Below are positions 30,691 to 38,960 of a stretch of DNA of 64,000 bases, piece after piece. Source of the DNA: DASPLX01 sp035627375. GTDB lineage: Bacteria > Pseudomonadota > Gammaproteobacteria > Burkholderiales > Burkholderiaceae_D. Numbering within the stretch: the first letter of the stretch is position 1; every line of letters begins with the position of its first letter. Both the position numbers and the translations under genes were made by a program. The DNA lies in contig DASPLX010000017.1 of NCBI GenBank assembly GCA_035627375.1, positions 1-64,000 of the forward strand, written 5' to 3'. The notes under the pieces are model-generated. The model was given only the letters and a program-made list of their open reading frames with translations, had not been told where the DNA came from and did no database searches.

Positions 30691-30912
30691 TCAGGCGGAA
30701 CGCAGGGAGACGGCGCCGCGGCCGATATCGCACGCCACCGGCATGCTGCGCGACGGGACGTGCGCGCGCGGATGCAGGCCGGCATCCGTATAGAACAGGC
30801 GGATGCGCGCCACTTCGTCGGCGCTCAGGTGAACGGCGCGGCAGTCGCGCAGAATCTGGCGGATGCGCGCGTATTGAACGGCAAGATCCAGGGTATCCGG
30901 TGCGGTTTTCAT
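30691..30912 (-). CDS. small hypothetical protein upstream of the di-haem cytochrome
   Basis: This 73-residue protein has a very strong ribosome site (GGAGGAGAT directly before the ATG at 30912). It has a helical N-terminus (DTLDLAVQYARIRQILRDCR), then VARIRLFYTDAGLHPRA. No signal peptide, haem motif or membrane helix is visible and the family is not recognised. It lies 23 bp ahead of the di-haem gene, so a role in the same transcription unit is likely. It could be a small regulator or assembly factor. Confidence 0.65.
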   Translation of the reverse strand: MKTAPDTLDLAVQYARIRQILRDCRAVHLSADEVARIRLFYTDAGLHPRAHVPSRSMPVACDIGRGAVSLRSA

Positions 30913-31190
30913 ATCTCCTCCTGTGCGAAGCGGCAAACGATGCGGGCGAACGATGCGCCTCATGCCGTGCAGCTTGACGGCAGACTGTGCAGGAAAAATG
31001 GAGACCCACCGGCGCCGGAATGGCGCGCGCCCACGGGCAGGCGGCGACCGGAACTACGCGAAAATCCACGATTGCTGCACAATTGGCGCTCAATATCCAA
31101 TCGCGGCGTCCCCGCATTCGAGAAAATCGTGACCACCGAGTCCAGACCGTTCCCCGCCGACCGCCGCCTTCGCGCGCGCAGGAGAGCTTC

Positions 31191-32621
31191 GTGCGCCTGA
31201 CCGTCACCCGCAAGATCGCGCTGGCCGTCATCGGCACCGTCATCGTCAGCCTCGGCACGCTGGCCTGGCTGGCCAGCCAGAACCTGCAGCGCGGCTTCAT
31301 CGAGTACCTCAACGAAGGCCAGACCGTGGAACTGGAACAGTTGCGCGACTTGCTGGCCGACGCCTATCGCGAGCGCGGCAATTTCGAATGGCTGCGCCAC
31401 AATCCGCGCGCCATGCGCGAATTCTTCGACCGCATCCGCCCGCGCCCGCAGCCGCCGGAGGGCCGCCGGCCGCCGCCCGGACGGCCGGGTCCCGACGGCC
31501 TGCCGCCGCCGCACGAGCGGCCGCCGGCCGATCCGATGAACATCGGGCCGCGCCTGACCCTGCTCGACGCCGACGGCAGCCCGGTACTCGGTCCGCCCGA
31601 CGTCGCCGACGGCATCACGCGCGCCATCACGGTCAACGGCCGCACCGTCGGCACCCTGGTCTTGCGGCCGCTGCGCCAGATCGGCGGCGCCAGCGGCAGC
31701 GCCTTCGTGCGCGGCCAGATCCGCGATCTGGCCTGGCTGGCCGCGGTGCTGGTGCTGCTGTCGACCGCGCTGGCCGTCGCGCTCGCGCGCCACATGCTGC
31801 GGCCGGTCGCGGCGCTGCGCGACGTCACCCAGCGCATCGCCCAGGGCGGACTCGATGCGCGCGCGCCGGTGCTCGGCCGCGACGAACTGGCCGAACTGGC
31901 GCGGCACGTCAACGCGATGGCCGCGGCGCTCGAAGCCGACGAGCGGCAAAGGCGGCAAATGCTGGCGGACGTGGCGCACGAGCTGCGCACGCCGCTGACC
32001 GTCATTCGCGGCGAGATCGAAGCGCTGCTCGACGGCATCCGGCAAGCCGATCCGGCGGCCCTGCAATCGCTGCACACGGAAGCCCTGCATCTGAACAAGC
32101 TGATCGACGACCTGCACCAGTTGGCGCTGGCCGACGCCGGCGCGCTGCATTACCATTTCGCGCCGGTCGACATGACCGGCGTCGTCGGCCAGGTCGTCCA
32201 GCGCTATTACGCGCGCGCCCAGGCGGCCCGGCTGTCGCTCGAAGCCGACCTCACCTCGGCATCGGTCTGGATCAACGCCGACGCCGGCCGCCTCATCCAG
32301 GTAGTGACCAACCTGCTCGAAAACAGCGTGCGCTATACCGATCCCGGCGGGCGCATCGCCGTGCGCCTGACGGCCGGCGACCGCCAGGCCGAACTCTGCA
32401 TCGAGGACACCGAACCGGGCGTGCCGGACGGCGCGCATGCCCGGCTGTTCGAACGCCTCTATCGGGTCGACCAGGCGCGCACGCGCGAGCGCGGCGGCAG
32501 CGGCCTCGGCCTGGCGATCTGCCGGACGCTGGTGGAAGCGCATGGCGGCACGATCGCGGCCTTGCCTTCCGCGCTCGGCGGCGTCAAGATCGTGGTTCGC
32601 ATTCCGTTGCTTCCGACCTGA
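31191..32621 (+). CDS. BaeS-like sensor histidine kinase
   Basis: This protein of about 476 residues starts at GTG 31191, with GGAG 6 nt upstream and the first membrane helix starting at residue ~8. The periplasmic domain (~35-175) contains a very proline-rich segment around residues 82-115. The second membrane helix at ~178-200 is followed by HAMP, HisKA with H263 in DVAHELRTPLTVIRG, and HATPase (LLENSVRYT; G2 GGSGLGLAICR). The G1 box reads EDTEPGVPD where DDxGPG is usual. The regulator gene starts 2 bp after the stop. The frame open upstream of 31191 adds no plausible protein. Confidence 0.9.
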   Translation: MRLTVTRKIALAVIGTVIVSLGTLAWLASQNLQRGFIEYLNEGQTVELEQLRDLLADAYRERGNFEWLRHNPRAMREFFDRIRPRPQPPEGRRPPPGRPGPDGLPPPHERPPADPMNIGPRLTLLDADGSPVLGPPDVADGITRAITVNGRTVGTLVLRPLRQIGGASGSAFVRGQIRDLAWLAAVLVLLSTALAVALARHMLRPVAALRDVTQRIAQGGLDARAPVLGRDELAELARHVNAMAAALEADERQRRQMLADVAHELRTPLTVIRGEIEALLDGIRQADPAALQSLHTEALHLNKLIDDLHQLALADAGALHYHFAPVDMTGVVGQVVQRYYARAQAARLSLEADLTSASVWINADAGRLIQVVTNLLENSVRYTDPGGRIAVRLTAGDRQAELCIEDTEPGVPDGAHARLFERLYRVDQARTRERGGSGLGLAICRTLVEAHGGTIAALPSALGGVKIVVRIPLLPT

Positions 32622-32623
32622 CC

Positions 32624-33307
32624 ATGCCCACCCCTTCCCGCATCCTGATCGTCGAGGACGACGCCAAGATCGCCGCCGTGCTGCTCGATTATTTCAAGGC
32701 CGGCGGCTTCCAAGCCGACCATCTCGGCGACGGCAAGAGCGCGGTCGAGCACATCCGCGGCCAGCCGGTCGATCTGGTCATCCTCGACCTGATGCTGCCG
32801 CAGCTCGACGGCCTGGAAGTGTGCAAGGCCGTACGCGGCTTCAGCGACGTGCCGATCATCATGCTGACCGCGCGCGTCGACGAGATCGACCGGCTGCTCG
32901 GGCTCGAACTCGGCGCCGACGATTACGTATGCAAGCCGTTCTCGCCGCGCGAGGTCGTGGCGCGCGCCAAGGCGCAATTGCGCCGCAACGGCAGCCTGCG
33001 GGTCCAGGGCAGCGGGCCGAGATTCACGGTCGAGCGCGACCAGTTGCGCATCCTGATCGACGGCGCGGCGCTGCCGCTGACGCCGGTCGAGTTCCGGCTG
33101 CTGGCCGAATTGATCGAGCACCCGGCGCGCGTCTATTCGCGCCAGCAGCTGCTCGATCTCGCGCACGAGGATCAGCGCGACATCAACGACCGCACCATCG
33201 ATTCCCATATCAAGAACATCCGCCGCAAGATCGATGCGCGCGCGCCGCAGCTCGATTGCGTGCAATCGGTGTACGGCGTCGGCTATCGCTTCGAATTGCC
33301 GCTCTGA
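32624..33307 (+). CDS. BaeR-like OmpR-family response regulator
   Basis: This 227-residue protein has a receiver with acidic residues at 11-13 and phospho-acceptor D55 in VILDLMLPQLDGLEV, KPFSPREVV at the switch end, and an OmpR winged helix (LTPVEFRLLAELIEHPARVY, then RTIDSHIKNIRRKI). It is two bases downstream of its kinase gene, so the two are tightly coupled. BaeR-type regulators commonly control efflux and envelope-stress genes. Here the next gene is fosA, 13 bp downstream, which may be cotranscribed. Confidence 0.93.
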   Translation: MPTPSRILIVEDDAKIAAVLLDYFKAGGFQADHLGDGKSAVEHIRGQPVDLVILDLMLPQLDGLEVCKAVRGFSDVPIIMLTARVDEIDRLLGLELGADDYVCKPFSPREVVARAKAQLRRNGSLRVQGSGPRFTVERDQLRILIDGAALPLTPVEFRLLAELIEHPARVYSRQQLLDLAHEDQRDINDRTIDSHIKNIRRKIDARAPQLDCVQSVYGVGYRFELPL

Positions 33308-33320
33308 CAGGCGCACGACC

Positions 33321-33743
33321 ATGCTGACCGGCATCAATCACATCACGCTCTCGGTCTCAGACCTCGACCGCTCGTTCGCTTTCTATGCCGACATCCTCGG
33401 CCTGCGGCCGATAGCGCGCTGGAAGCAGGGCGCGCACCTGGAGTGCGGCAAGGATTGGCTATGCCTGTCGCTCGACCGCGCCACGCGCAAGGCGCCGCTG
33501 CCGGAATACACGCATCTCGCGTTCTCGATCGCGCAACAGGATTTCGAAGCGTTCTGCGGCAAGCTGGCGCGCCAAGGCATCCTGCCGTGGAAGGACAACA
33601 AGAGCGAGGGCGATTCCTATTATTTTCTCGATCCCGACGGCCACCGGCTTGAGATCCACGTCGGCGATCTCGCTTCGCGCCTCGCCTCGCTGCCGGAACG
33701 TTCCTACGAAGGCCTGGTCCTGTTCGAGCAGGAATTCCGGTGA
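33321..33743 (+). CDS. fosA: fosfomycin resistance glutathione transferase FosA
   Basis: This 140-residue protein of the vicinal-oxygen-chelate superfamily begins MLTGINHITLSVSDLDRS. The three metal ligands of FosA are in place: H7, H65 (YTHLAF) and E111 (HRLEIHVG). The potassium/substrate loop WKDNKSEGDSYYFLDPDG is also present. FosA opens the epoxide of fosfomycin with glutathione using Mn2+ and K+. The length is normal. It is chromosomal and follows a BaeSR-like pair by 13 bp, which suggests regulated expression. It overlaps the next frame by four bases if the GTG at 33740 is used. Activity is inferred from residues, not tested. Confidence 0.9.
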   Translation: MLTGINHITLSVSDLDRSFAFYADILGLRPIARWKQGAHLECGKDWLCLSLDRATRKAPLPEYTHLAFSIAQQDFEAFCGKLARQGILPWKDNKSEGDSYYFLDPDGHRLEIHVGDLASRLASLPERSYEGLVLFEQEFR

Positions 33744-33793
33744 ATGCTGACGGCTGTCCGCTGTCGAAGCATGGATTTCATCGACCGCTCGCC

Positions 33794-34402
33794 ATGCCCT
33801 TGCCCGCCAGACACGCCGCTTTTCCGGATCCGCCGACCGGCATGGGTATCGGTTTCGCCGTTTCCTTGTCGGTTCATCTGGCGCTCCTCCTGGCATTGCA
33901 GCAGCGCGTGCCCGCGCCCGCCGCGCCGACGGAGGGGAAACGCGCGGCCATCGCGGTATTCCTCGCGCCGCCCGAACCGGCTGCTCCGGCCGCGACGGCG
34001 AATCCGGAAGCAAAGGCGCCGTCCCCCGCCCCGCACCGCCCGAGGATGAAATCGCGGCCGCCGGCGACAATCCAGCCGGCGATTCCACCGCCGCCTGCGT
34101 TCGCCGGCTCTTCGCCGCCGGCCGACGGACCGGGCGTCGAACCGCCGCCGCCATCCATCGATATCGAAGCGGCGCGCGCCAGCGTGCCGGAAATCCTGAA
34201 ACAGCTGGATCGCGAAAAAACGGAGCGGCCGGTCGACCAGGTGGCGGCCAATCCCCTGTACGGCGAATCCGAAGCCACGCCGCTCGGCCGCAAGATCGCT
34301 CAGGCCGGGCGTCCCGATTGCCTCAAGAACGGGGCGCCCGGCGGCTTGCTGGCGCCGGTGTTCATGTTGATGGAAAAGAAAGGAACCGGCTGCAAGTGGT
34401 GA
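33794..34402 (+). CDS. TonB-like/energy-transduction-like membrane protein, function unknown
   Basis: A protein of about 202 residues if it starts at ATG 33794. A GTG at 33740, overlapping the fosA stop, would add 18 residues. One N-terminal membrane helix (GIGFAVSLSVHLALLLAL) is followed by a long Pro/Ala-rich stretch (~residues 40-125) and a C-terminal globular part (DQVAANPLYGESEATPLGRK) with a Cys pair in the last 50 residues. The architecture is like TonB, but the canonical C-terminal TonB motif is not seen. It is likely anchored in the inner membrane and spans the periplasm. Confidence 0.65.
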   Translation: MPLPARHAAFPDPPTGMGIGFAVSLSVHLALLLALQQRVPAPAAPTEGKRAAIAVFLAPPEPAAPAATANPEAKAPSPAPHRPRMKSRPPATIQPAIPPPPAFAGSSPPADGPGVEPPPPSIDIEAARASVPEILKQLDREKTERPVDQVAANPLYGESEATPLGRKIAQAGRPDCLKNGAPGGLLAPVFMLMEKKGTGCKW

Positions 34403-34595
34403 ATCCTTGCTTTCCCGGAATTCCGCGTCCGCGGCCAGTGTCCAAACCGCATGCCGCCCCGCCCGTCCGCCCCGCCTCGCTCCTCCATCGCCGGCCGGTT
34501 TGCGTTTGACCGAATGCTCGGGAAAATCCGGTTGCCTTGCGGCCGCAAATGCAGTTACCCTTACGCGATTTTTCCTATAACAAACGGAGGAGACT

Positions 34596-34655
34596 ATGAG
34601 TGATATCCGTTGCACCGCTCACGAGGCGGCTTTTTTGACAAGGAGCGCGGCATGA
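34596..34655 (+). CDS. 19-codon upstream ORF coupled to the OPT transporter
   Basis: An ATG at 34596 with a strong GGAGG site encodes 19 residues (MSDIRCTAHEAAFLTRSAA) and stops at TGA 34653-34655. The TGA overlaps the ATG of the transporter gene (34652) in an ATGA arrangement. The transporter's own AAGGAG site lies inside this mini-ORF. It looks like a leader peptide providing translational coupling. No run of a single regulatory amino acid is present. Confidence 0.5.
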   Translation: MSDIRCTAHEAAFLTRSAA

Positions 34656-36493
34656 GCGCAGTTCTTCCCCAAAACATGGCAGATTCGCAAGTTCTGCCGG
34701 ACGGCCGCCGCTGGGCCTGGCTGCCGGCGCCCGGCACCTGGAAATACCACCTGCTGTTGATGTCTTTAGGCGTCTTCATCCTCGGTCCGCTGGGCGGCGT
34801 CACGGCGTCGTACATGAACTTTTCGATCGGTTTCTTCGTCGGCGGCCAGGTGCTCGCCGGCATTCTCGGCTCCACGGTGACCTTCGGCTACGGCACACAA
34901 GGCAAGCATGGCGCCAATTTCATCCAGACCGCCGCCGCCTCCGTGGCCAGCATGAGCGCAATGGGCGTGCTGATCCAGGCCATGGTCTGGATGGGCTTGC
35001 CCCAGCCGCCGATCTGGGCATTGATTCTTTACATGCTGTGCATCGGCATGTTCGGCATGGGTGTCGGCATGTTGTATACGCCGATCCTGGTCGACAAGAT
35101 GAAGCTGACCTATCCTTCCGGCCTGGCCGTCGCCAATATCCTGCGCGCCTTGACCGATCCGGTGCTGCTGCGCAAATCGGTCGCCACGCTCGGTTCCGGC
35201 ATCGCGGGCGGCATCGCGGGCGGCGTCGGCGCCGTCAAGGTGGCCGCCCTCAGCGCGGTCGAATTGTCGACCTCGACCTTCGGCGCCGGCATGGTGGTCG
35301 GCGCGCGCATCGGCATTCCGGCCGTCGTCGCCGGCTTGATCGGTCTCTGGAGCAAACCGTTCTTCGTCTCCATCGGCTGGCTCGGCGCCGGCGATCCGCC
35401 GCGGAAAATCATGTTCCTGCTGGCGCTCGGCACCATCATGGGCGCGGCCATCGTCGACATGTCGCTGATCTTCTTCGAAGCCTTCAAGCGCTGGACCGGC
35501 CGCACCGTGCAACTGGTGGGCGCCAACCAGAACCAGGAGGAATGGAAGCGCGTCAACACCAAGCGCCTGGTCGCCTGGGTCGCGTTCTGGGGCAGCATGA
35601 TCGTGATCGTCGGCCACTTCATGATGCAGCAGCCGGTTTTCTATCTGCTGGTCGCCATCGCGCTGGTGTTCCTGTTCACCGTCGTCAACGGCATCTCTCT
35701 CGGCATTTCCGACAGCAATCCGATTTCCTCGGCCTTCGTGGTCAGCGTCGTGATCATGGCCGCGATCGGCCTGGTCGATCCGGGCGTCGGCTTGATGTGC
35801 GGCACGGTCCTGCTGGTCTCGGTCAGCATCGCCGGCGACATGCAGCAAGACCGTTCGACCGGCTGGCGCCTCGGCACCAGCCGCATCCTGCAATTCCGCT
35901 ATCAAGCCACCGGCATCCTGGTCGGCGCCATCATGGCCGTCGTGTTCGCCAAGCTGTTCATGGCCGCCTATCCAGTGCTGTTGCAAGACCAGACCGTGCT
36001 GACGGCTGACCAGCAACCGGCCGGCTGGGCCTCGGCGATGACGTACAAGTTCGTCGGCGTGCTGCGCAGCCTGACCGAGGACAAGCCTTACCAGCGCACC
36101 GCGATCTGGATCGGCGTCGGCATCGGCTTCGCGATCGAATTCCTGCGCAAGCTGATCAAGAGCCGCGCCGCCTACAAGCGCTTCGCGACTTCCGGCCGCA
36201 AGGGCTTTGCCACCGATTTCATGCTCGACGCCGTCGTGCTGCCGTCGCCGTACGCCCTGTCGTTCGGCGGCTTCGTCCCGCTGGCTACCTCGCTCTGGTT
36301 CGGCGCCGGCGGCATCGTCTCGAGCGCGCTCGATTCGCTGCCGAAGAAAAAAGCGGCGCAGGCCGACAAGGATTTGCCGTCCGACATGAGCAGCCTCTCG
36401 CTGTTCGGCGGCGGCCTCATCGCCGGCGACGCGCTCGCCGCGCTGGGCATCGGCATCGTCGGCCTGACCGGCACGCTGTTGGCGGCCGGATAA
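34652..36493 (+). CDS. OPT-family oligopeptide transporter
   Basis: This protein of about 613 residues has some 14-16 hydrophobic segments. Signature regions are GPLGGVTASYMNFSIGFF, TQGKHGANFIQTAAASVASM and the C-terminal LPSPYALSFGGFVPLATSLW. Bacterial OPT proteins take up oligopeptides or metal-chelator complexes with protons. AAGGAG lies 7 nt before the ATG. It is preceded by a coupled 19-codon ORF and followed by a hairpin at 36508-36530 and an intrinsic terminator, so it is probably a single-gene unit. Confidence 0.92.
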   Translation: MSAVLPQNMADSQVLPDGRRWAWLPAPGTWKYHLLLMSLGVFILGPLGGVTASYMNFSIGFFVGGQVLAGILGSTVTFGYGTQGKHGANFIQTAAASVASMSAMGVLIQAMVWMGLPQPPIWALILYMLCIGMFGMGVGMLYTPILVDKMKLTYPSGLAVANILRALTDPVLLRKSVATLGSGIAGGIAGGVGAVKVAALSAVELSTSTFGAGMVVGARIGIPAVVAGLIGLWSKPFFVSIGWLGAGDPPRKIMFLLALGTIMGAAIVDMSLIFFEAFKRWTGRTVQLVGANQNQEEWKRVNTKRLVAWVAFWGSMIVIVGHFMMQQPVFYLLVAIALVFLFTVVNGISLGISDSNPISSAFVVSVVIMAAIGLVDPGVGLMCGTVLLVSVSIAGDMQQDRSTGWRLGTSRILQFRYQATGILVGAIMAVVFAKLFMAAYPVLLQDQTVLTADQQPAGWASAMTYKFVGVLRSLTEDKPYQRTAIWIGVGIGFAIEFLRKLIKSRAAYKRFATSGRKGFATDFMLDAVVLPSPYALSFGGFVPLATSLWFGAGGIVSSALDSLPKKKAAQADKDLPSDMSSLSLFGGGLIAGDALAALGIGIVGLTGTLLAAG

Positions 36494-36507
36494 TTCTCGC
36501 GCCGCAG

Positions 36508-36530
36508 CGACGGACCGGCACGGTCCGTCG
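36508..36530. repeat. perfect 10-bp hairpin after the OPT gene
   Basis: CGACGGACCG (36508-36517) pairs with CGGTCCGTCG (36521-36530) across a 3-nt loop. There is no T-run. It precedes a true intrinsic terminator by a few bases and may protect the transcript's 3' end. Confidence 0.65.
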
Positions 36531-36537
36531 GTTCAAG

Positions 36538-36576
36538 AAAATGCGCCGCGCGCTTCTTGCGCCCGGCGCATTTTTC
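36538..36576 (+). terminator. intrinsic terminator after the OPT gene
   Basis: AAAATGCGCCG (from 36538) pairs with CGGCGCATTTTT (from 36564) with a GC-rich loop, ending in a T-run. Because the stem is flanked by A and T runs it could work in both directions. Confidence 0.8.
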
Positions 36577-36649
36577 TTGGGCGCCAATCGACAATCCCGA
36601 GTTCGGGTACACTCGCCGTCCTGTTTGGATAGCGAGAACGGAGCTGCTC

Positions 36650-37039
36650 ATGCAAAGAGTCGGAAGGCTGGTCATCCTGGTACGCGACTATGGCGAAGCC
36701 ATCGCGTTCTATTGCGGCAAGCTGGGCTTTGAAATCTTCGTCGACATCGAAGCCGGCGAGCGCCGCTACGTCCATGTGCGCCTGCCCTCGCAGCCCGATT
36801 TCTGCCTCTGGCTGCTCAAGGCCGAATCGGTCGAAGACGACGGACACGTCGGCCGGCAGGCCGGCCGCCAGCCGCTGGCGGTCATCTATACCGACGGCAT
36901 CGCCGAAGACTACCGCCGCCTCCGGGACAACGGCATCGTGTTCCACGTTCCGTTGCAGGAAGAACCCGGCGCCGCCTTCGCGCATTTCCGGGATCTGTAC
37001 GGCAACGAATTCGTCTTGTGCGAATTGCGGGAAGCCTGA
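36650..37039 (+). CDS. VOC-superfamily (glyoxalase/bleomycin-resistance-like) protein
   Basis: This 129-residue protein is a single vicinal-oxygen-chelate domain with two beta-alpha-beta-beta-beta modules: VGRLVILVRDYGEAIAFYCG, then GAAFAHFRDLYGNEFVLCEL. The first metal-ligand position, usually His, is not obvious. A glutamate-containing strand ends the domain. The substrate is unknown. GGAG 7 nt upstream supports the start. It is flanked by terminators and the lepB gene. Confidence 0.85.
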   Translation: MQRVGRLVILVRDYGEAIAFYCGKLGFEIFVDIEAGERRYVHVRLPSQPDFCLWLLKAESVEDDGHVGRQAGRQPLAVIYTDGIAEDYRRLRDNGIVFHVPLQEEPGAAFAHFRDLYGNEFVLCELREA

Positions 37040-37125
37040 ACGACGCGCGACTACCATGGATATGGGGTGGCAGACGCTTGCAAAATCGATTACGCTCGGC
37101 ATCCGTGTTCCGGAAAGGAGAATCG

Positions 37126-37794
37126 ATGAAGAACTTCCTTCGTAACAATCGTGGTTTCCTGGTGTTCATGCTCTTGTTCGGCGTATTCCGCACCGCGATC
37201 GCCGACTGGAATCCGATTCCCTCGGGTTCGATGCATCCGAACCTGCTCGAAGGCGACGTGGTGTTCGTCAACCGCATCGCCTACGATCTGAAGCTGCCGC
37301 TGACCGACCGGATCGTCGTCCGACTGGACGAGCCGCGCCGCGGCGACATCGTCACGTTTTCCTCGCCGCTGGACGGCACGCGCCTGATCAAGCGCATCGT
37401 CGCCTTGCCGGGCGATACGGTCGAAATGCGCGCCAAGCGGCTGATCGTCAACGGCCGGCAAGCCGACTACGACGATCCCGCCCCGGCGCGCGAGGCGCTC
37501 GAACACGGCCATACCTTGCCCGCCTTGCAAACGACCGAACGGATCGGCGCGGCCGCGCACACGATCCAATGGCAGCCCGGCGTCGCGGCGCGCGACGATT
37601 TCGGTCCCGTCGTCGTGCCGCCCGACCAGTTCGTCATGCTCGGCGACAATCGCGACAACAGCGCCGACTCGCGCTATATCGGCTTCGTGCCGCGCGCCTT
37701 GCTGATCGGCCGCGCCGAGCGGGTCCTGGTATCGGCCGACATCCTCGCCCAGTGGCAACCGCGCTTCGAGCGCTTCGGCTGGAAGCTGCGCTGA
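37126..37794 (+). CDS. lepB: signal peptidase I (LepB family)
   Basis: This 222-residue protein has one N-terminal membrane helix (residues ~9-25) and the serine/lysine dyad of type I signal peptidases, S35 in IPSGSMHPNL and K89 in TRLIKRIVALPGD. The box D sequence MLGDNRDNSADSRYIGFVPR is also present. It cuts signal peptides from exported proteins on the periplasmic face. A single membrane segment, where E. coli LepB has two, suggests a second, specialised paralogue. The start at 37126 follows AAGGAG by 5 nt. Its TGA overlaps the next ATG. Confidence 0.9.
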   Translation: MKNFLRNNRGFLVFMLLFGVFRTAIADWNPIPSGSMHPNLLEGDVVFVNRIAYDLKLPLTDRIVVRLDEPRRGDIVTFSSPLDGTRLIKRIVALPGDTVEMRAKRLIVNGRQADYDDPAPAREALEHGHTLPALQTTERIGAAAHTIQWQPGVAARDDFGPVVVPPDQFVMLGDNRDNSADSRYIGFVPRALLIGRAERVLVSADILAQWQPRFERFGWKLR

Positions 37795-38420
37795 TGTTCC
37801 CGCTCGATATCTTGTTGACCTACACGGCCGCCTGCGTATTGCTGGTGCTGGCGCCCGGTCCCGACAACCTGCTCGCGATCGGGCGCGGCTTGAGCCAGGG
37901 GCGTCTCGCCGCCTGCCTGTCCGGGCTCGCGTCCGGCGCCGGCATCCTGTTCCACGTCGCCGCCGCCGCCTTCGGCCTGACGCTATTGCTGCAAACCTCG
38001 GCTGTCGCGTTCTGGGCGGTGAAGCTGCTCGGCGCCGGCTATCTGCTCTGGCTCGGCATCCGCGCCTTGCGCTCGCGCGATCTGATCGATTTCACTCCGG
38101 CCGCCCGACAGCCGCTGAAGACCATTTTCGCGACCGGCTTCCTGTCGGCGGCGCTCAATCCGAAACCGGGCTTGTTCGTGCTCGCCTTCATCCCGCAATT
38201 CGTCGACCCGGCGCGCGGTTCGGTCACGCTCCAGATGCTGGGCTACGGCTTCTGGTTCGCGCTGCTGACCGCGCTCGGCTTTGCCCTGATGGGTATGTTC
38301 GCCGCGCGCCTGTCGCATTGGCTGCGCTCGCGGCCGCGCATCGTCGGCGGCTTGAATATCGGCGCCGGCCTGACTTTCATCGCTTCCGGCCTGTCGGTTG
38401 CCGCGCTCAAGCAAAAGTAG
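37794..38420 (+). CDS. LysE/RhtB-family exporter
   Basis: This 208-residue protein has six hydrophobic segments. The N-terminal signature is LVLAPGPDNLLAIGRGLSQG and the central element is FLSAALNPKPGLFVLAFIPQ. The start overlaps the lepB stop by one base (TGATG), so the gene is translationally coupled to lepB. It is the second LysE-type paralogue of the window. The substrate is unknown. Confidence 0.9.
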   Translation: MFPLDILLTYTAACVLLVLAPGPDNLLAIGRGLSQGRLAACLSGLASGAGILFHVAAAAFGLTLLLQTSAVAFWAVKLLGAGYLLWLGIRALRSRDLIDFTPAARQPLKTIFATGFLSAALNPKPGLFVLAFIPQFVDPARGSVTLQMLGYGFWFALLTALGFALMGMFAARLSHWLRSRPRIVGGLNIGAGLTFIASGLSVAALKQK

Positions 38421-38470
38421 TCCCTGCCGTCCGCGAAGCCCCTGTCCGTTTCGTCTCACCAGGAGAATTC

Positions 38471-38929
38471 ATGCGCCGCCGCCATTTCCTCCAGGCTGCC
38501 GCCATCACCAACGCCGGCATGTCCGCCGCTCCTGCGGCGGCGTCCGCATCCGCGGATGCGCTCGACGCGCTGATCCGCGACTACGAGCGCCGCACCAACA
38601 GCCATCGTTTCGACGAGGTCGCGGAAGTCCTGGCGGCGAATGCCGAGTTCCAGTTCGGCGGCAAGGCGCATCGCGGCCTGACCGAAGTGCGCGCCTATTT
38701 CGAAGGCACCTGGGCCAAATTGCCGGACGAGCGGTACGCGATCGAGAACGTGCGCTGGATCGCCATCGGCGCCGATACGGCGGCCTGCGTCTACGACTAC
38801 CGCTGGCAAGGCACTTACCAGGGCAAACCGCAGCAAGGCGGCGGTTACGGCACCAATGTCCTCGTGCACATCGACGGCCGCTGGAAGATCGTGCACGAGC
38901 ACTTGAGCGCGGTACCGAACAAGCCGTGA
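38471..38929 (+). CDS. exported SnoaL/NTF2-like protein
   Basis: This 152-residue protein starts MRRRHFLQAAAITNAG, a twin-arginine-like or Sec signal, followed by an NTF2/SnoaL-like fold: ALIRDYERRTNSHRFDEVAE, FQFGGKAHRGLTEVRAYFEG and IDGRWKIVHEHLSAVP. AGGAG lies just before the ATG. Such domains bind small hydrophobic molecules or act as isomerases. The role is unknown. Confidence 0.8.
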   Translation: MRRRHFLQAAAITNAGMSAAPAAASASADALDALIRDYERRTNSHRFDEVAEVLAANAEFQFGGKAHRGLTEVRAYFEGTWAKLPDERYAIENVRWIAIGADTAACVYDYRWQGTYQGKPQQGGGYGTNVLVHIDGRWKIVHEHLSAVPNKP

Positions 38930-38960
38930 CGGAACGCGAGCGCGGGAGACGGCCGGCCGC

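Noticed and set aside
30987..31190. N-terminal extension of the BaeS-like kinase
   Set aside because: The open frame extends 68 codons upstream, but GGAG and a GTG at 31191 immediately precede the first membrane helix, so the extension is not coding.
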